From positions 1 through 64,000 of the forward strand of contig CAZPQM010000007.1 of the NCBI GenBank assembly GCA_964588995.1: a DNA stretch of 64,000 nucleotides. The letters run 5' to 3'. Numbering within the stretch: the first letter of the stretch is position 1; the number at the start of each line of letters is the position of its first letter. The position numbers and the translations under genes were made by a program. The stretch is from CAZPQM01 sp964588995 (GTDB lineage Bacteria; Pseudomonadota; Alphaproteobacteria; Rickettsiales; UBA8987). The notes under the pieces were generated by a model. The model had not been told where the DNA came from. It worked only from the letters and a program-made list of their open reading frames with translations, and searched no databases. Shown in pieces: positions 32,716 to 40,302 of this stretch.

Positions 32716-33369
32716 CTAAGCCGCCGCAAGGTCTTTCGCAATTTCAAAATGCGCTTCAGTACGCTCGCGAACCGCCTCCACAGTCACGCCGGGTGCGAGT
32801 TCGGTCAGCGTCATTTCCTCCCCCCGGACAATGTCGAAAACAGCAAGCTCGGTAATCACCCGGTCTACCACCGCCTTTCCGGTCAACGGCAACTGGCAAT
32901 GCATCCGCAGCTTGGGCGTTCCGTCTTTCGCATTATGCGACATCAACACGACCACGCGTTTCACACCCGCCACAAGATCCATGGCACCGCCCGGGCCTTT
33001 GACCATTTTTCCCGGAATCATCCAGTTGGCGAGATCGCCCTGAAAATTCACTTCAAGCGCGCCGAGAATCGAAAGGTCAATATGACCGCCGCGAATCATG
33101 CCAAACGATGCAGCCGAATCAAAATAGCTGGAGTCATCCAGTTCGGTAATGGTCTGCTTACCCGCATTGATCAAATCCGGATCCACCTGCGCTTCGGTCG
33201 GGAACGGCCCCATACCAAGCATACCGTTCTCACTCTGCAGCGTAATATCCATACCTTCCGGCAGGTAATTCGCCACCTCGGTCGGCATACCGATACCCAG
33301 GTTGACATAGGCTCCGTCAAAAAATTCGCGTGCCGCTATCCGGCACATATCTTCTTTTGAATAGGTCAT
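32716..33369 (-). CDS. scoB: 3-oxoacid CoA-transferase subunit B
   Basis: With ScoA it moves CoA from succinyl-CoA to acetoacetate (or another 3-oxoacid), linking ketone body or polyhydroxybutyrate breakdown to acetyl-CoA. The 217-residue subunit has GAYVNLGIGMPTEVANYLP and the catalytic glutamate in SENGMLGMGP. The ATG at 33369, with GGAGAA upstream, is chosen over one five codons earlier. The S23-type cassette sits between it and scoA, so both genes may still be on one transcript. Confidence 0.93.
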   Translation of the reverse strand: MTYSKEDMCRIAAREFFDGAYVNLGIGMPTEVANYLPEGMDITLQSENGMLGMGPFPTEAQVDPDLINAGKQTITELDDSSYFDSAASFGMIRGGHIDLSILGALEVNFQGDLANWMIPGKMVKGPGGAMDLVAGVKRVVVLMSHNAKDGTPKLRMHCQLPLTGKAVVDRVITELAVFDIVRGEEMTLTELAPGVTVEAVRERTEAHFEIAKDLAAA

Positions 33370-33380
33370 TGTGGTTCTCC

Positions 33381-33794
33381 TCAAGTGTCGTGAATTGTGA
33401 GTTGCGAGTTGAGTGAAGCAGCCGCACTTCTTTTATGTAATGAGGTAATGAAGCGATTCAGCATACGCATTATAATGTCTATCGACTCATATATGGCATT
33501 ATATTGATCGGAAGATATAAACCGCCTATTTTTCGCTATCACAAGCTGCGTATCTATTTCTGCGAGTGAGCTATACGCCATATGCAAAAAACGAATAAAA
33601 TCTTTCGTGCTGTTTTTGCGGCAACTTCCTTCCGCAATGTTGGAAGGTACTGAAACAGCTGCACGACGAAGCTGACTGATTAACCCAAAACGTTCATCAC
33701 TAGGAAAAGACTCCGTTACATAATATAAGATATCGGCCAATTCAATTCCTTTTTGCCAGACATGGAGATCCTTATAACTACTCACCTCAGTCAT
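33381..33794 (-). CDS. Four-helix-bundle protein, S23 / 23S intervening-sequence type
   Basis: The family is named after proteins encoded in 23S rRNA intervening sequences; biochemical function is unknown, and some relatives act as nucleic-acid-binding accessory proteins. The 137-residue product has the family signature DLHVWQKGIELADILYYVTE, SDERFGLISQLRRAAVSVPSNIAEGSCR (key residues 32-60) and a helical C-terminal half. The last codons run through the left inverted repeat, and the stop falls just outside it. The gene interrupts scoA-scoB in the same direction. Helix content and NIAEG are diagnostic; the exact role here is open. Confidence 0.9.
   Translation of the reverse strand: MTEVSSYKDLHVWQKGIELADILYYVTESFPSDERFGLISQLRRAAVSVPSNIAEGSCRKNSTKDFIRFLHMAYSSLAEIDTQLVIAKNRRFISSDQYNAIYESIDIIMRMLNRFITSLHKRSAAASLNSQLTIHDT
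33389..33415 (+). repeat. Left inverted repeat of the S23-type cassette
   Basis: Twenty-seven bases lying at the 3' end of the four-helix-bundle gene, whose final residues (NSQLTIHD) they encode. Differs from the right copy at positions 8, 10, 15 and 26. Confidence 0.65.
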
Positions 33795-33806
33795 TTTGTA
33801 GCCCGA

Positions 33807-33833
33807 CTCTCAACTCGCTACTCTCGATTCACG
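33807..33833 (-). repeat. Right inverted repeat of the S23-type cassette
   Basis: Reverse complement of the left repeat with four mismatches. It covers the end of scoA: the residues ESRVAS and the TGA at 33812-33810 are read from it, so the natural C-terminus of ScoA may have been altered by the insertion. Confidence 0.65.
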
Positions 33834-34535
33834 TAACGTTCTCTGTTCAATGCGCTTCTCGTATCCCTGCCCCTCCAGAATATATTTTACGAAAATGCCA
33901 GGCGTGTGGATCTCATTAGGGTTAAGCTCCCCGCGATCGGCCAGTGTTTCCACCTCAGCGAGTGTAACGGGCGCGGCTGTCGCACAAAGCGGATTAAAAT
34001 TGCGCGCGGTTTTATTATAAATCAGGTTACCTTCCGGGTCGCCTTTTTGCGCCTTTACTATGGCCAGATCACCAAAAATTCCGCGTTCCATGACATAGGG
34101 ATGCGTTTCTCCTTTAAAGTCAAACTCGCGGGTTTCCTTACCTTCGGCCAAATCCGTACCATAGGCTGTTCGTGTATAAAACGCTGGAATGCCTGCGCCG
34201 CCAGCCCTGATACGCTCAGCCAGCGTTCCCTGCGGATTTAATTCCAGCTCCAAATCCCCGTCGAGATATTGCTTTTCAAACGTCTTATTCTCTCCGACAT
34301 AGGAGGAAATCATCTTTTTTACCTGCCGCGTTTGCAGCAAAATACCCAGCCCGAAATCGTCTACTCCGGCGTTATTGCTTACAATCGTTAAGTCTTTTAC
34401 CCCTAACTCACGCAGCGCCAGAATGGCTTTCTCGGGAATACCGCAAAGGCCGAACCCTCCGGCGATTATCGTCATGCCGTCAAATACGACTTTTTCGAGT
34501 GCATCGGCTGCATTTTTTACGACTTTATCGATCAT
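33810..34535 (-). CDS. scoA: 3-oxoacid CoA-transferase subunit A
   Basis: Partner of ScoB in the succinyl-CoA:3-oxoacid CoA-transferase. The 241-residue subunit has the oxyanion glycine stretch GMTIIAGGFGLCGIPEKAI, the SNNAGVDDFGLGILL segment, and PNEIHTPGIFVKYILEGQGYEKRIEQRTLR near the end (residues about 205-235). The ATG at 34535, with GAGGGG upstream, is preferred to one six codons earlier. The last six residues come from the right repeat of the cassette. Confidence 0.93.
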   Translation of the reverse strand: MIDKVVKNAADALEKVVFDGMTIIAGGFGLCGIPEKAILALRELGVKDLTIVSNNAGVDDFGLGILLQTRQVKKMISSYVGENKTFEKQYLDGDLELELNPQGTLAERIRAGGAGIPAFYTRTAYGTDLAEGKETREFDFKGETHPYVMERGIFGDLAIVKAQKGDPEGNLIYNKTARNFNPLCATAAPVTLAEVETLADRGELNPNEIHTPGIFVKYILEGQGYEKRIEQRTLRESRVAS

Positions 34536-34697
34536 AACCCCTCGCTGAAACATTCAAAAACCGTTCGTATCTTATCACTTGCTGTATGAAAGGCCAGCGA
34601 AAAATTCAGCTTTTCCAAGGGCTAGTGACCCCGTTACAAATGCCTGTAAAACTTACTTAAAATCCAACCAATGGTTAACGATTTCTTAACAGATTTA

Positions 34698-34706
34698 TGG
34701 TATACT
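34698..34706 (+). promoter_or_regulatory. Extended -10 promoter for the serralysin gene
   Basis: TGGTATACT at 34698-34706 is a good extended -10 element, about 48 bases before the ATG. No clear -35 lies 17 bases upstream; two direct TTAAC copies (34675-34679 and 34686-34690) are present instead and could bind a regulator. The rest of the 218-base gap (34536-34753) shows no gene. Confidence 0.45.
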
Positions 34707-34753
34707 GTTTAATTGCTTATGGGAGTGGGCGGAACAGTTGGGGAGGGAGAATT

Positions 34754-37348
34754 ATGTGCGTAGTATGCGACCACAAAACCACGTTAATCAATTCCAATTA
34801 CACAGATGAGTTAACGGCACAGCTGCATAACAGCGATCCGAATCAGGAAGGGCTTAGCTCGGTGGATTCCGGGAATAATGGCCTGGCCTATGATGCGCAA
34901 ACCGGCGTTAATGCACTGGATTCGGGAGTAGACTGGGTCCTTTATGACCAATGGACAGATGGCGTCTGGCAGGCTAACGGCAAGCTGGTCATTACCTATA
35001 GTTTTGAGGCTACGACGCAAAACCAGAATAACAGCGGTGAAGGCGCTTCCAGTATCATCGCATTTAATGCCGCACAGCGTGCTTCTGCAGAAGCTGCAAT
35101 GGCGCATTATGAAGAAGTGATTGATGTTGATTTTCAGGTGGCCGGCACCGCAAACAATGCTGCGATCAAATATTGGGACGCCGAACTGCCTTCCGGCATC
35201 GCCGGATGGGCCTGGTATCCGCATCCGAGCGGCTCTGACCTTGTGATTGACAACGCTTACCGCTCCGGCTTTGATCCGGGTGGATTCGGAAATCGCCTGA
35301 TGCTGCATGAGCTGGGCCATTCGATGGGATTAAGTCATCCCAATGGCAGCGGTACTGCAGCCGGTTTCAGTTCCGACACAACCGTGATGTCCTATAACTC
35401 GGGCACTTATTCTTCACGGGTTTATCCGGATGCTCCTCATGGGTTACAAATTTATGATATTGCCGCACTGCAATCCATGTATGGTGCGAATACGGACTTT
35501 AATAGCGGCAATACGACCTACAGCTTTGATGGCAGCTACTATGTCAAAACCATCTGGGATGGTGGCGGAACGGACACGTATGATACTACTGCCTATTCCG
35601 GCAATACAACCATCGATCTCCGCGAGGGTGAGACCAATATCAGCTTTATCGGCAACACACATATCTGGAATGCGTTTGGTGTTAATATCGAAAACGCTAC
35701 GACCGGCTCAGGTAATGATAGCCTCACGGGCAATAGCCTTGCAAATGCACTGAATGCCGGTAGCGGAAATGACACTTTGGTCGGTGGCACCGGCAATGAT
35801 ACATTGACCGGGGGTAGTGGTGACGACCAATATAGTTTCTCGACCGGAGACGGACATGATACGATTATCGATTCAGACAGCGGCGACCGCATCACGATTA
35901 ACGGTACGACACTCACCGGCGAAGCAAGTTTTTCCAGCGGCTCTTCGTTTACACTCGGCACGTTTACCCTTACCGAATCCGGAAATGATGTGGTTATCAG
36001 CTTAAGCGGCAATAACAACGACTCCTGGACATTGAGTAATTTCTCTGACGGCGCGTTTGGCATAACCTTGGAGGCGGTTGGGGAGAATCTAGTCGGTACC
36101 GATTCGGCACTAAATGGCAATTATATTCTTAGCACGGTTGATCCCAATCGGTTCGAGCTGGTTGATCTGGACGGCAATGGTGATTTGGAAATGCTCACGC
36201 AAGCCGATACATTCGGCCATGGTCTTGTCTACATGGAATACGGCGTTGGTTGGCAGCGGGTGCTATTCCAGAATATCGGCGAATACCAAGTCTATGATTA
36301 CGACAATGATGGAGCGATGGAATATATCAGCACTAACGGCACATATGGTCAGGGTTTGGTCCTCTACGAAAATGGCGGCAGCGTTTCCCGGTTAATATAC
36401 CAAGATGTTGGCGAATACCAGGTTGCTGATTGGAATAACGATAATACCCATGAAGTCTTCAGCTCAGATGGCACTTACGGCCAGGGAATTGTTCGTTATG
36501 ACGGTACTTTGAGCCCGACCATTACCCGAATTGTCTTTGATGATGTTGGCGTATGGACCGTCGCTGATGCAGATGGTGACGGGGTGGATGAAATCCTTGC
36601 TAGCGGTGGAACACGGGGCGCTGGTATCGCAATGTATGAGATGAATGGCAGCGTCACCCAACTTTCTGAGTATGGTAACATGCTGGATTACACCGTTATT
36701 GATTTTGACGGTAATGGCAGCACCGATATTGTCACACGCGATGCAGGTGGAGTGCGTGTTTATGATGGCACGACGAGTAACTCAACATTACTCACCGCTG
36801 CGCCGATGACGCATATCGAGGTCGCAGACTGGAATGATGATGGCGTGCTGGATATTGTCGCAAGTCTTACAGACGGTATTTACCTTTACGAGCAAGCCGT
36901 TGGAAGTTGGGCTAAACTGTCCAACGAAGTCATTACGGGTGAATTCGAACTGGTGGATATCAACAACGATAATCGCCTTGAAATTATCGGCGAGGTCAGT
37001 AATACGGTGCGAATGTTCCGCGAAACCGGTGGCAACGAACAGCTACGCGGCACCGACAATGATGATACGATCAACGGCCTCGGCGGCAATGACTATCTGA
37101 TCGGCGGCACGGGCGCGGATGTGTTTATTTTCGAATCACGCTTTGATCATGATCAGATTCATGATTTTACCCGGGGGGATGACCTGTTACGCTTTGACGG
37201 CGTAACCGGCATTACGAGCGAATCGCAGGTCCTGAGTAACGTCGAAATAAGCGGAGGTAATACGGTCATTACACTCACCGGTCATGGTAGCGTTACGCTT
37301 GTCGGTTATACCGGTACGCTCGACGGATCGGATATCGAAGTAATCTAA
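34754..37348 (+). CDS. Secreted serralysin-type zinc metalloprotease with RTX and FG-GAP-like repeats
   Basis: An 864-residue M10-type protease, predicted to be exported through a type I secretion system: no signal peptide, RTX repeats and a C-terminal targeting region. The catalytic motif HELGHSMGLSH (His185, Glu186, His189, His195) and the Met-turn VMSYNSG are intact. A first RTX block (GSGNDTLVGGTGNDTLTGG, about residues 319-361) is followed by seven repeats of the pattern hhDxDxDGxxEhh (about 465-745), such as VDLDGNGDLEML and ADWNDDGVLDIV, then a second RTX block (LRGTDNDDTINGLGGNDYLIGG) and the end domain. The ATG at 34754 has GGGAGGGA upstream. No transporter genes are nearby. Confidence 0.92.
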   Translation: MCVVCDHKTTLINSNYTDELTAQLHNSDPNQEGLSSVDSGNNGLAYDAQTGVNALDSGVDWVLYDQWTDGVWQANGKLVITYSFEATTQNQNNSGEGASSIIAFNAAQRASAEAAMAHYEEVIDVDFQVAGTANNAAIKYWDAELPSGIAGWAWYPHPSGSDLVIDNAYRSGFDPGGFGNRLMLHELGHSMGLSHPNGSGTAAGFSSDTTVMSYNSGTYSSRVYPDAPHGLQIYDIAALQSMYGANTDFNSGNTTYSFDGSYYVKTIWDGGGTDTYDTTAYSGNTTIDLREGETNISFIGNTHIWNAFGVNIENATTGSGNDSLTGNSLANALNAGSGNDTLVGGTGNDTLTGGSGDDQYSFSTGDGHDTIIDSDSGDRITINGTTLTGEASFSSGSSFTLGTFTLTESGNDVVISLSGNNNDSWTLSNFSDGAFGITLEAVGENLVGTDSALNGNYILSTVDPNRFELVDLDGNGDLEMLTQADTFGHGLVYMEYGVGWQRVLFQNIGEYQVYDYDNDGAMEYISTNGTYGQGLVLYENGGSVSRLIYQDVGEYQVADWNNDNTHEVFSSDGTYGQGIVRYDGTLSPTITRIVFDDVGVWTVADADGDGVDEILASGGTRGAGIAMYEMNGSVTQLSEYGNMLDYTVIDFDGNGSTDIVTRDAGGVRVYDGTTSNSTLLTAAPMTHIEVADWNDDGVLDIVASLTDGIYLYEQAVGSWAKLSNEVITGEFELVDINNDNRLEIIGEVSNTVRMFRETGGNEQLRGTDNDDTINGLGGNDYLIGGTGADVFIFESRFDHDQIHDFTRGDDLLRFDGVTGITSESQVLSNVEISGGNTVITLTGHGSVTLVGYTGTLDGSDIEVI

Positions 37349-37358
37349 GACCGAAATG

Positions 37359-38039
37359 TCAATGAAGCTGGCCGAGCGCATCAAAGGACACTTGATTTGC
37401 GCCCGAATGCTTGGCAATATATTTTCGAGTATCTGCTTGTTTGAAGAGTTCGGAGGCATCGAGCGCATTCAGCATGGACGCCGATGCGATGCCAATCGAG
37501 ACGGTTACAGGTAAAGGCAGCGTGTGAGAACCCTTGTCAAACCGCTCAAGAACGGAACCCCTGAAACGTTCTGCAGCGGCAATCGCACCTTTTCCATCCG
37601 TGTCCGGCAATAATACTCCGAACTCTTCACCCCCCAGCCTTGCTGGTAAGTCGGTGATTCTAAGCTCTTGCTTCAACAGCCTGCTCAGCTCCACCATTAC
37701 ACGCTCACTGCCCTCAAACCCATCTTGTTCAGTGAGTCGCGTAAACTGATCCACCTCAATCAACAGCAATGACAGGGTGGAGTCATTGCGGTTAAGGCGT
37801 TTGATTTCTTTTTCCATTTCGGCAAAAAAAGCCTGCCTGGTAATAAATTGGGTATGTTCATCCAGACTAGCTTCATGACTGGCTGCGTGCTCTGCGGACT
37901 CAGAAAGCGCGGCTTTATGCTTCGCCTTTTCCAACCGCCGATCTATACAAGGTTTGCGCGTTAGGGTGACTTTTGCCGGCAGAAAGGCCGCTTTACGTGC
38001 CAACAATGTTCCCCGTTTATTTTCGACCCGACACGCCAT
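37359..38039 (-). CDS. GGDEF domain protein, probable diguanylate cyclase
   Basis: Makes the second messenger c-di-GMP if active. The 226-residue cytosolic protein has a basic N-terminal region with no membrane segment or known sensor, a helical linker (about residues 35-75) and a GGDEF domain (75-220) with the active-site motif GGEEF at 136-140. The inhibitory I-site RxxD (Arg127, Asp130) lies five residues before it, so product feedback is possible. It ends ten bases from the convergent protease gene with no terminator between. Confidence 0.88.
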   Translation of the reverse strand: MACRVENKRGTLLARKAAFLPAKVTLTRKPCIDRRLEKAKHKAALSESAEHAASHEASLDEHTQFITRQAFFAEMEKEIKRLNRNDSTLSLLLIEVDQFTRLTEQDGFEGSERVMVELSRLLKQELRITDLPARLGGEEFGVLLPDTDGKGAIAAAERFRGSVLERFDKGSHTLPLPVTVSIGIASASMLNALDASELFKQADTRKYIAKHSGANQVSFDALGQLH

Positions 38040-38072
38040 ACATTATCTCCCTGTTTCGTGGCCAGCCCACCC

Positions 38073-38102
38073 GTGGATAAACACCACATTTAGTTATCCA
38101 CA
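38073..38102. promoter_or_regulatory. Pair of inverted DnaA-box-like sites upstream of the GGDEF gene
   Basis: GTGGATAA at 38073-38080 and TTATCCACA at 38094-38102 are inverted; the second is a perfect match to TTATNCACA and the first lacks only the final base. The 260-base gap (38040-38299) also has a 12-bp palindrome ACTACATGTAGT (38115-38126) and AT-rich DNA. Possible DnaA control of the GGDEF gene; two boxes are too few for an origin. Confidence 0.4.
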
Positions 38103-38246
38103 GGCCAGCACGCCACTACATGTAGTTTATAACCACGAAGTCAACCCGGCGTCAAGCACTAAACGGTATTATTTTGAGACCTGTCACTATTACAATATAT
38201 CAGTATGTTATTAAAAATTCTTTATGTAATATGGCATAAAGAACCG

Positions 38247-38271
38247 CTAAACGAATATAACTATTCGCTTA
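38247..38271 (-). terminator. Hairpin downstream of htpG
   Basis: CTAAACGAATA and TATTCGCTTAG form an 11-bp stem with one mismatch and a four-base loop, 30 bases after the htpG stop. The following T run is weak (TTCTTTA), so termination is plausible but not assured. Confidence 0.45.
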
Positions 38272-38299
38272 GTACCTTGTTTTGTTAGAAGAAGGCGGG

Positions 38300-40210
38300 T
38301 TACAGCGCGTTTGCGATCAGCGCGTTCAACCGTTTAGCGAACCCTGCGCTATCGGTTACAGGCTCGCCTTCCGCGATATTTGCCTGCGCGAAGAGTAGCT
38401 GGATCGTATCTTCCACCTGGTTGCTTTTCGCTTGAGCCTGCTGCGCCAGCTTGGTGATAATCGGATGCTCCGGATTAATCTCCAGAATTTTAGCCGAGAC
38501 ATGAGGTAATTGCTTATTTTCCATCATGAACCGCTCCATACGGATATCCATCCCTCCTTCCGGCGCCGTCAGGCACACGGGGCTATCGCTCAGCTTGCTA
38601 GTCGTGCGCACATCCTTCACCTGCTCACCGAGCGTTTCTTTAAACCGTGTAATTAGCGCATCCATATCCTTCTCAGAGGCTTTTTCCCGATCCGGCTCAC
38701 TTTCATCTTCTGATGTTTTCTCGTCCTTCAGCGGAACAATATCGTTGAGGTCAATGGTGCCGCGTGTGACAGATTGCAACGACTTGTCCTGATAGGATGG
38801 CACAACGTTCACCCAAAATTCGTCTACGCTATCGGCCAATAGCAAGACTTCTATACCCCGCTTTTTAAACCCTTCCAATTGCGGGCTTGTGAGCAACGTG
38901 TCATAGGATTCGCCGGTGAGATAGAAAATCTGCTTCTGATTCTCTTTCATCCGCTCAACATAAGAAGCGAGCGAAACCAGTTTGCCTTCCGATTCGCTGG
39001 TGACAAAACGGCATGCTTCCAAAAGCTCATCACGAGGCTCCATCGCGTCGCACAACCCTTCTTTCAGCACCTGCCCAAAATTGGTCCAGAACTGCTCGAA
39101 ACTTTCCGGGTCTTTATCCGCTTTTTGTTTGAGCTCTTTCAGCACACGCTTGGTAATGCTGTCCTTGATTTTATGTAATACCCGGCTGTTTTGGATGGTC
39201 TCCCGGCTGATATTGAGCGGCAAATCCTCGCTATCAACTACGCCACGCAGAAAACGCATATAGGCGGGTATCAGCTCGATCCCGGTATCTGCAATAAAGA
39301 CACGTTTGATGTAGAGTTTTACTCGCGTTTCGCGATCCGGATGGAATAGATCGAACGGTTTGGTCGAGGGAATAAACAGCAGGTTATTATATTCTACCGC
39401 CCCCTCAACTTTGTTGTGCAGCGTCATCCATGGCTCGTCATTACCTAAGTAGCTGATCGATTTATAAAAGGCGCTATACTCCTCCTGAGTCACATCACCT
39501 TTCGGTTTGCGCCAGATCGCCTCGCCTTTATTGATAACATGCGATTCATCTTCCGCTTTTAACTCCAGCGGAAAAGCAATATGGCTGGAATAGGTTTTTA
39601 AAATATGCTCCAGACGGAACTGATCGAGATATTCCTTCTCTTCCTCACTGATAAAGAGTGTAATCTGCGTACCTGAATCCCCGAGCGGTTCTGCCGGTTC
39701 GATATGGTATTCTCCTTTACCGTCAGATTGCCATAGATGTGCCTCTTGCTGCCCATAGCCCTGTGAGATGACCTCGACTCTGTCAGCCACCATAAAAGCG
39801 GAATAAAAGCCAAGCCCAAACTGCCCGATCAGCTGGTTATCTTTCTTAGTATCACCGGTGAGGTTTTCGAGGAAATTCTGCGTACCCGAGCGCGCAATGG
39901 TCCCCAAATTATCCATCAGCTCCTCACGCGTCATGCCGATGCCATTATCTTTGACCGTAATCGTACCGGCTTCCTTATCCAGCGTTACTTCGATACGGAA
40001 CGGGCGGTCGGAAGCCTCCGCGGCTTCACCGCCTAGCGCCTGATAGCGCAACTTATCGCATGCATCCGAGGCATTCGAAACCAGCTCACGCAAGAAAATA
40101 TCTTTATTTTCGTAAATTGAATGGATGACCAGCTGAAATAATTTATCCGTTTGCGCATCAAATTGATGCGTTTCCACTGCTGAATCGACTTTCTTCGCAC
40201 TGGCTGGCAT
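38300..40210 (-). CDS. htpG: Chaperone HtpG (Hsp90)
   Basis: HtpG is the bacterial Hsp90, an ATP-driven dimeric chaperone acting with DnaK. The 636-residue protein has the GHKL ATPase domain with ELVSNASDACDKLRY, DNGIGMTREELMDNLGTIA, and GQFGLGFYSAFMVAD, then the middle domain (PLNISRETIQ) and the C-terminal dimerisation domain. Full length. A GGAGGAG site lies before the ATG, and a heat-shock type promoter lies about 70 bases upstream. Confidence 0.96.
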   Translation of the reverse strand: MPASAKKVDSAVETHQFDAQTDKLFQLVIHSIYENKDIFLRELVSNASDACDKLRYQALGGEAAEASDRPFRIEVTLDKEAGTITVKDNGIGMTREELMDNLGTIARSGTQNFLENLTGDTKKDNQLIGQFGLGFYSAFMVADRVEVISQGYGQQEAHLWQSDGKGEYHIEPAEPLGDSGTQITLFISEEEKEYLDQFRLEHILKTYSSHIAFPLELKAEDESHVINKGEAIWRKPKGDVTQEEYSAFYKSISYLGNDEPWMTLHNKVEGAVEYNNLLFIPSTKPFDLFHPDRETRVKLYIKRVFIADTGIELIPAYMRFLRGVVDSEDLPLNISRETIQNSRVLHKIKDSITKRVLKELKQKADKDPESFEQFWTNFGQVLKEGLCDAMEPRDELLEACRFVTSESEGKLVSLASYVERMKENQKQIFYLTGESYDTLLTSPQLEGFKKRGIEVLLLADSVDEFWVNVVPSYQDKSLQSVTRGTIDLNDIVPLKDEKTSEDESEPDREKASEKDMDALITRFKETLGEQVKDVRTTSKLSDSPVCLTAPEGGMDIRMERFMMENKQLPHVSAKILEINPEHPIITKLAQQAQAKSNQVEDTIQLLFAQANIAEGEPVTDSAGFAKRLNALIANAL

Positions 40211-40274
40211 AAGCTAACTCCTCCTATGGCAATAACTGTGTTTACTCAGCGTAATTGGCTGTTAACCTACCATG

Positions 40275-40302
40275 AGATAGTGCGTTATCCGGGCATTTCA
40301 AG
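40275..40302 (-). promoter_or_regulatory. Probable sigma-32 (RpoH) promoter for htpG
   Basis: On the minus strand CTTG (40302-40299), a 17-base spacer and ACTATCT (40281-40275). This fits the alphaproteobacterial RpoH pattern CTTG-N17/18-CYTATNT with one mismatch in the -10. It overlaps the rodA stop codon and would give htpG a leader of about 58 bases, matching the expected heat-shock control. Confidence 0.55.

Larger units (their letters stand above)
33389..33833. mobile_element. Putative S23-type cassette bounded by inverted repeats
   Basis: Two 27-base imperfect inverted repeats bracket the four-helix-bundle gene: left 33389-33415 (CGTGAATTGTGAGTTGCGAG...) and right 33807-33833, whose reverse complement agrees at 23 of 27 positions. 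Both contain GAGTTG-type short repeats. No target duplication is visible (GTGT on the left, TAAC on the right) and there is no transposase. The right repeat encodes the last residues and stop of scoA. I infer insertion of the gene as a unit at the scoA-scoB junction. Confidence 0.6.

Noticed and set aside
33381..33794. Four-helix-bundle gene as an rRNA intervening sequence
   Set aside because: No 23S rRNA sequence surrounds it; the flanks are clearly scoA and scoB.
35710..35840. Short repeats in the protease gene as a possible CRISPR or tandem DNA repeat
   Set aside because: The repeats are RTX nonapeptides at protein level with diverged codons; there are no identical repeats with unique spacers.
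35593..36120. Minus-strand frame of 175 codons opposite the protease
   Set aside because: Pro/Ser/Val-rich mirror of Gly/Asn/Asp-rich RTX coding sequence; no start context.
38040..38299. Replication origin
   Set aside because: Only two DnaA-box-like sites are present, with no origin-associated genes such as dnaA, hemE, parAB or gidA nearby.
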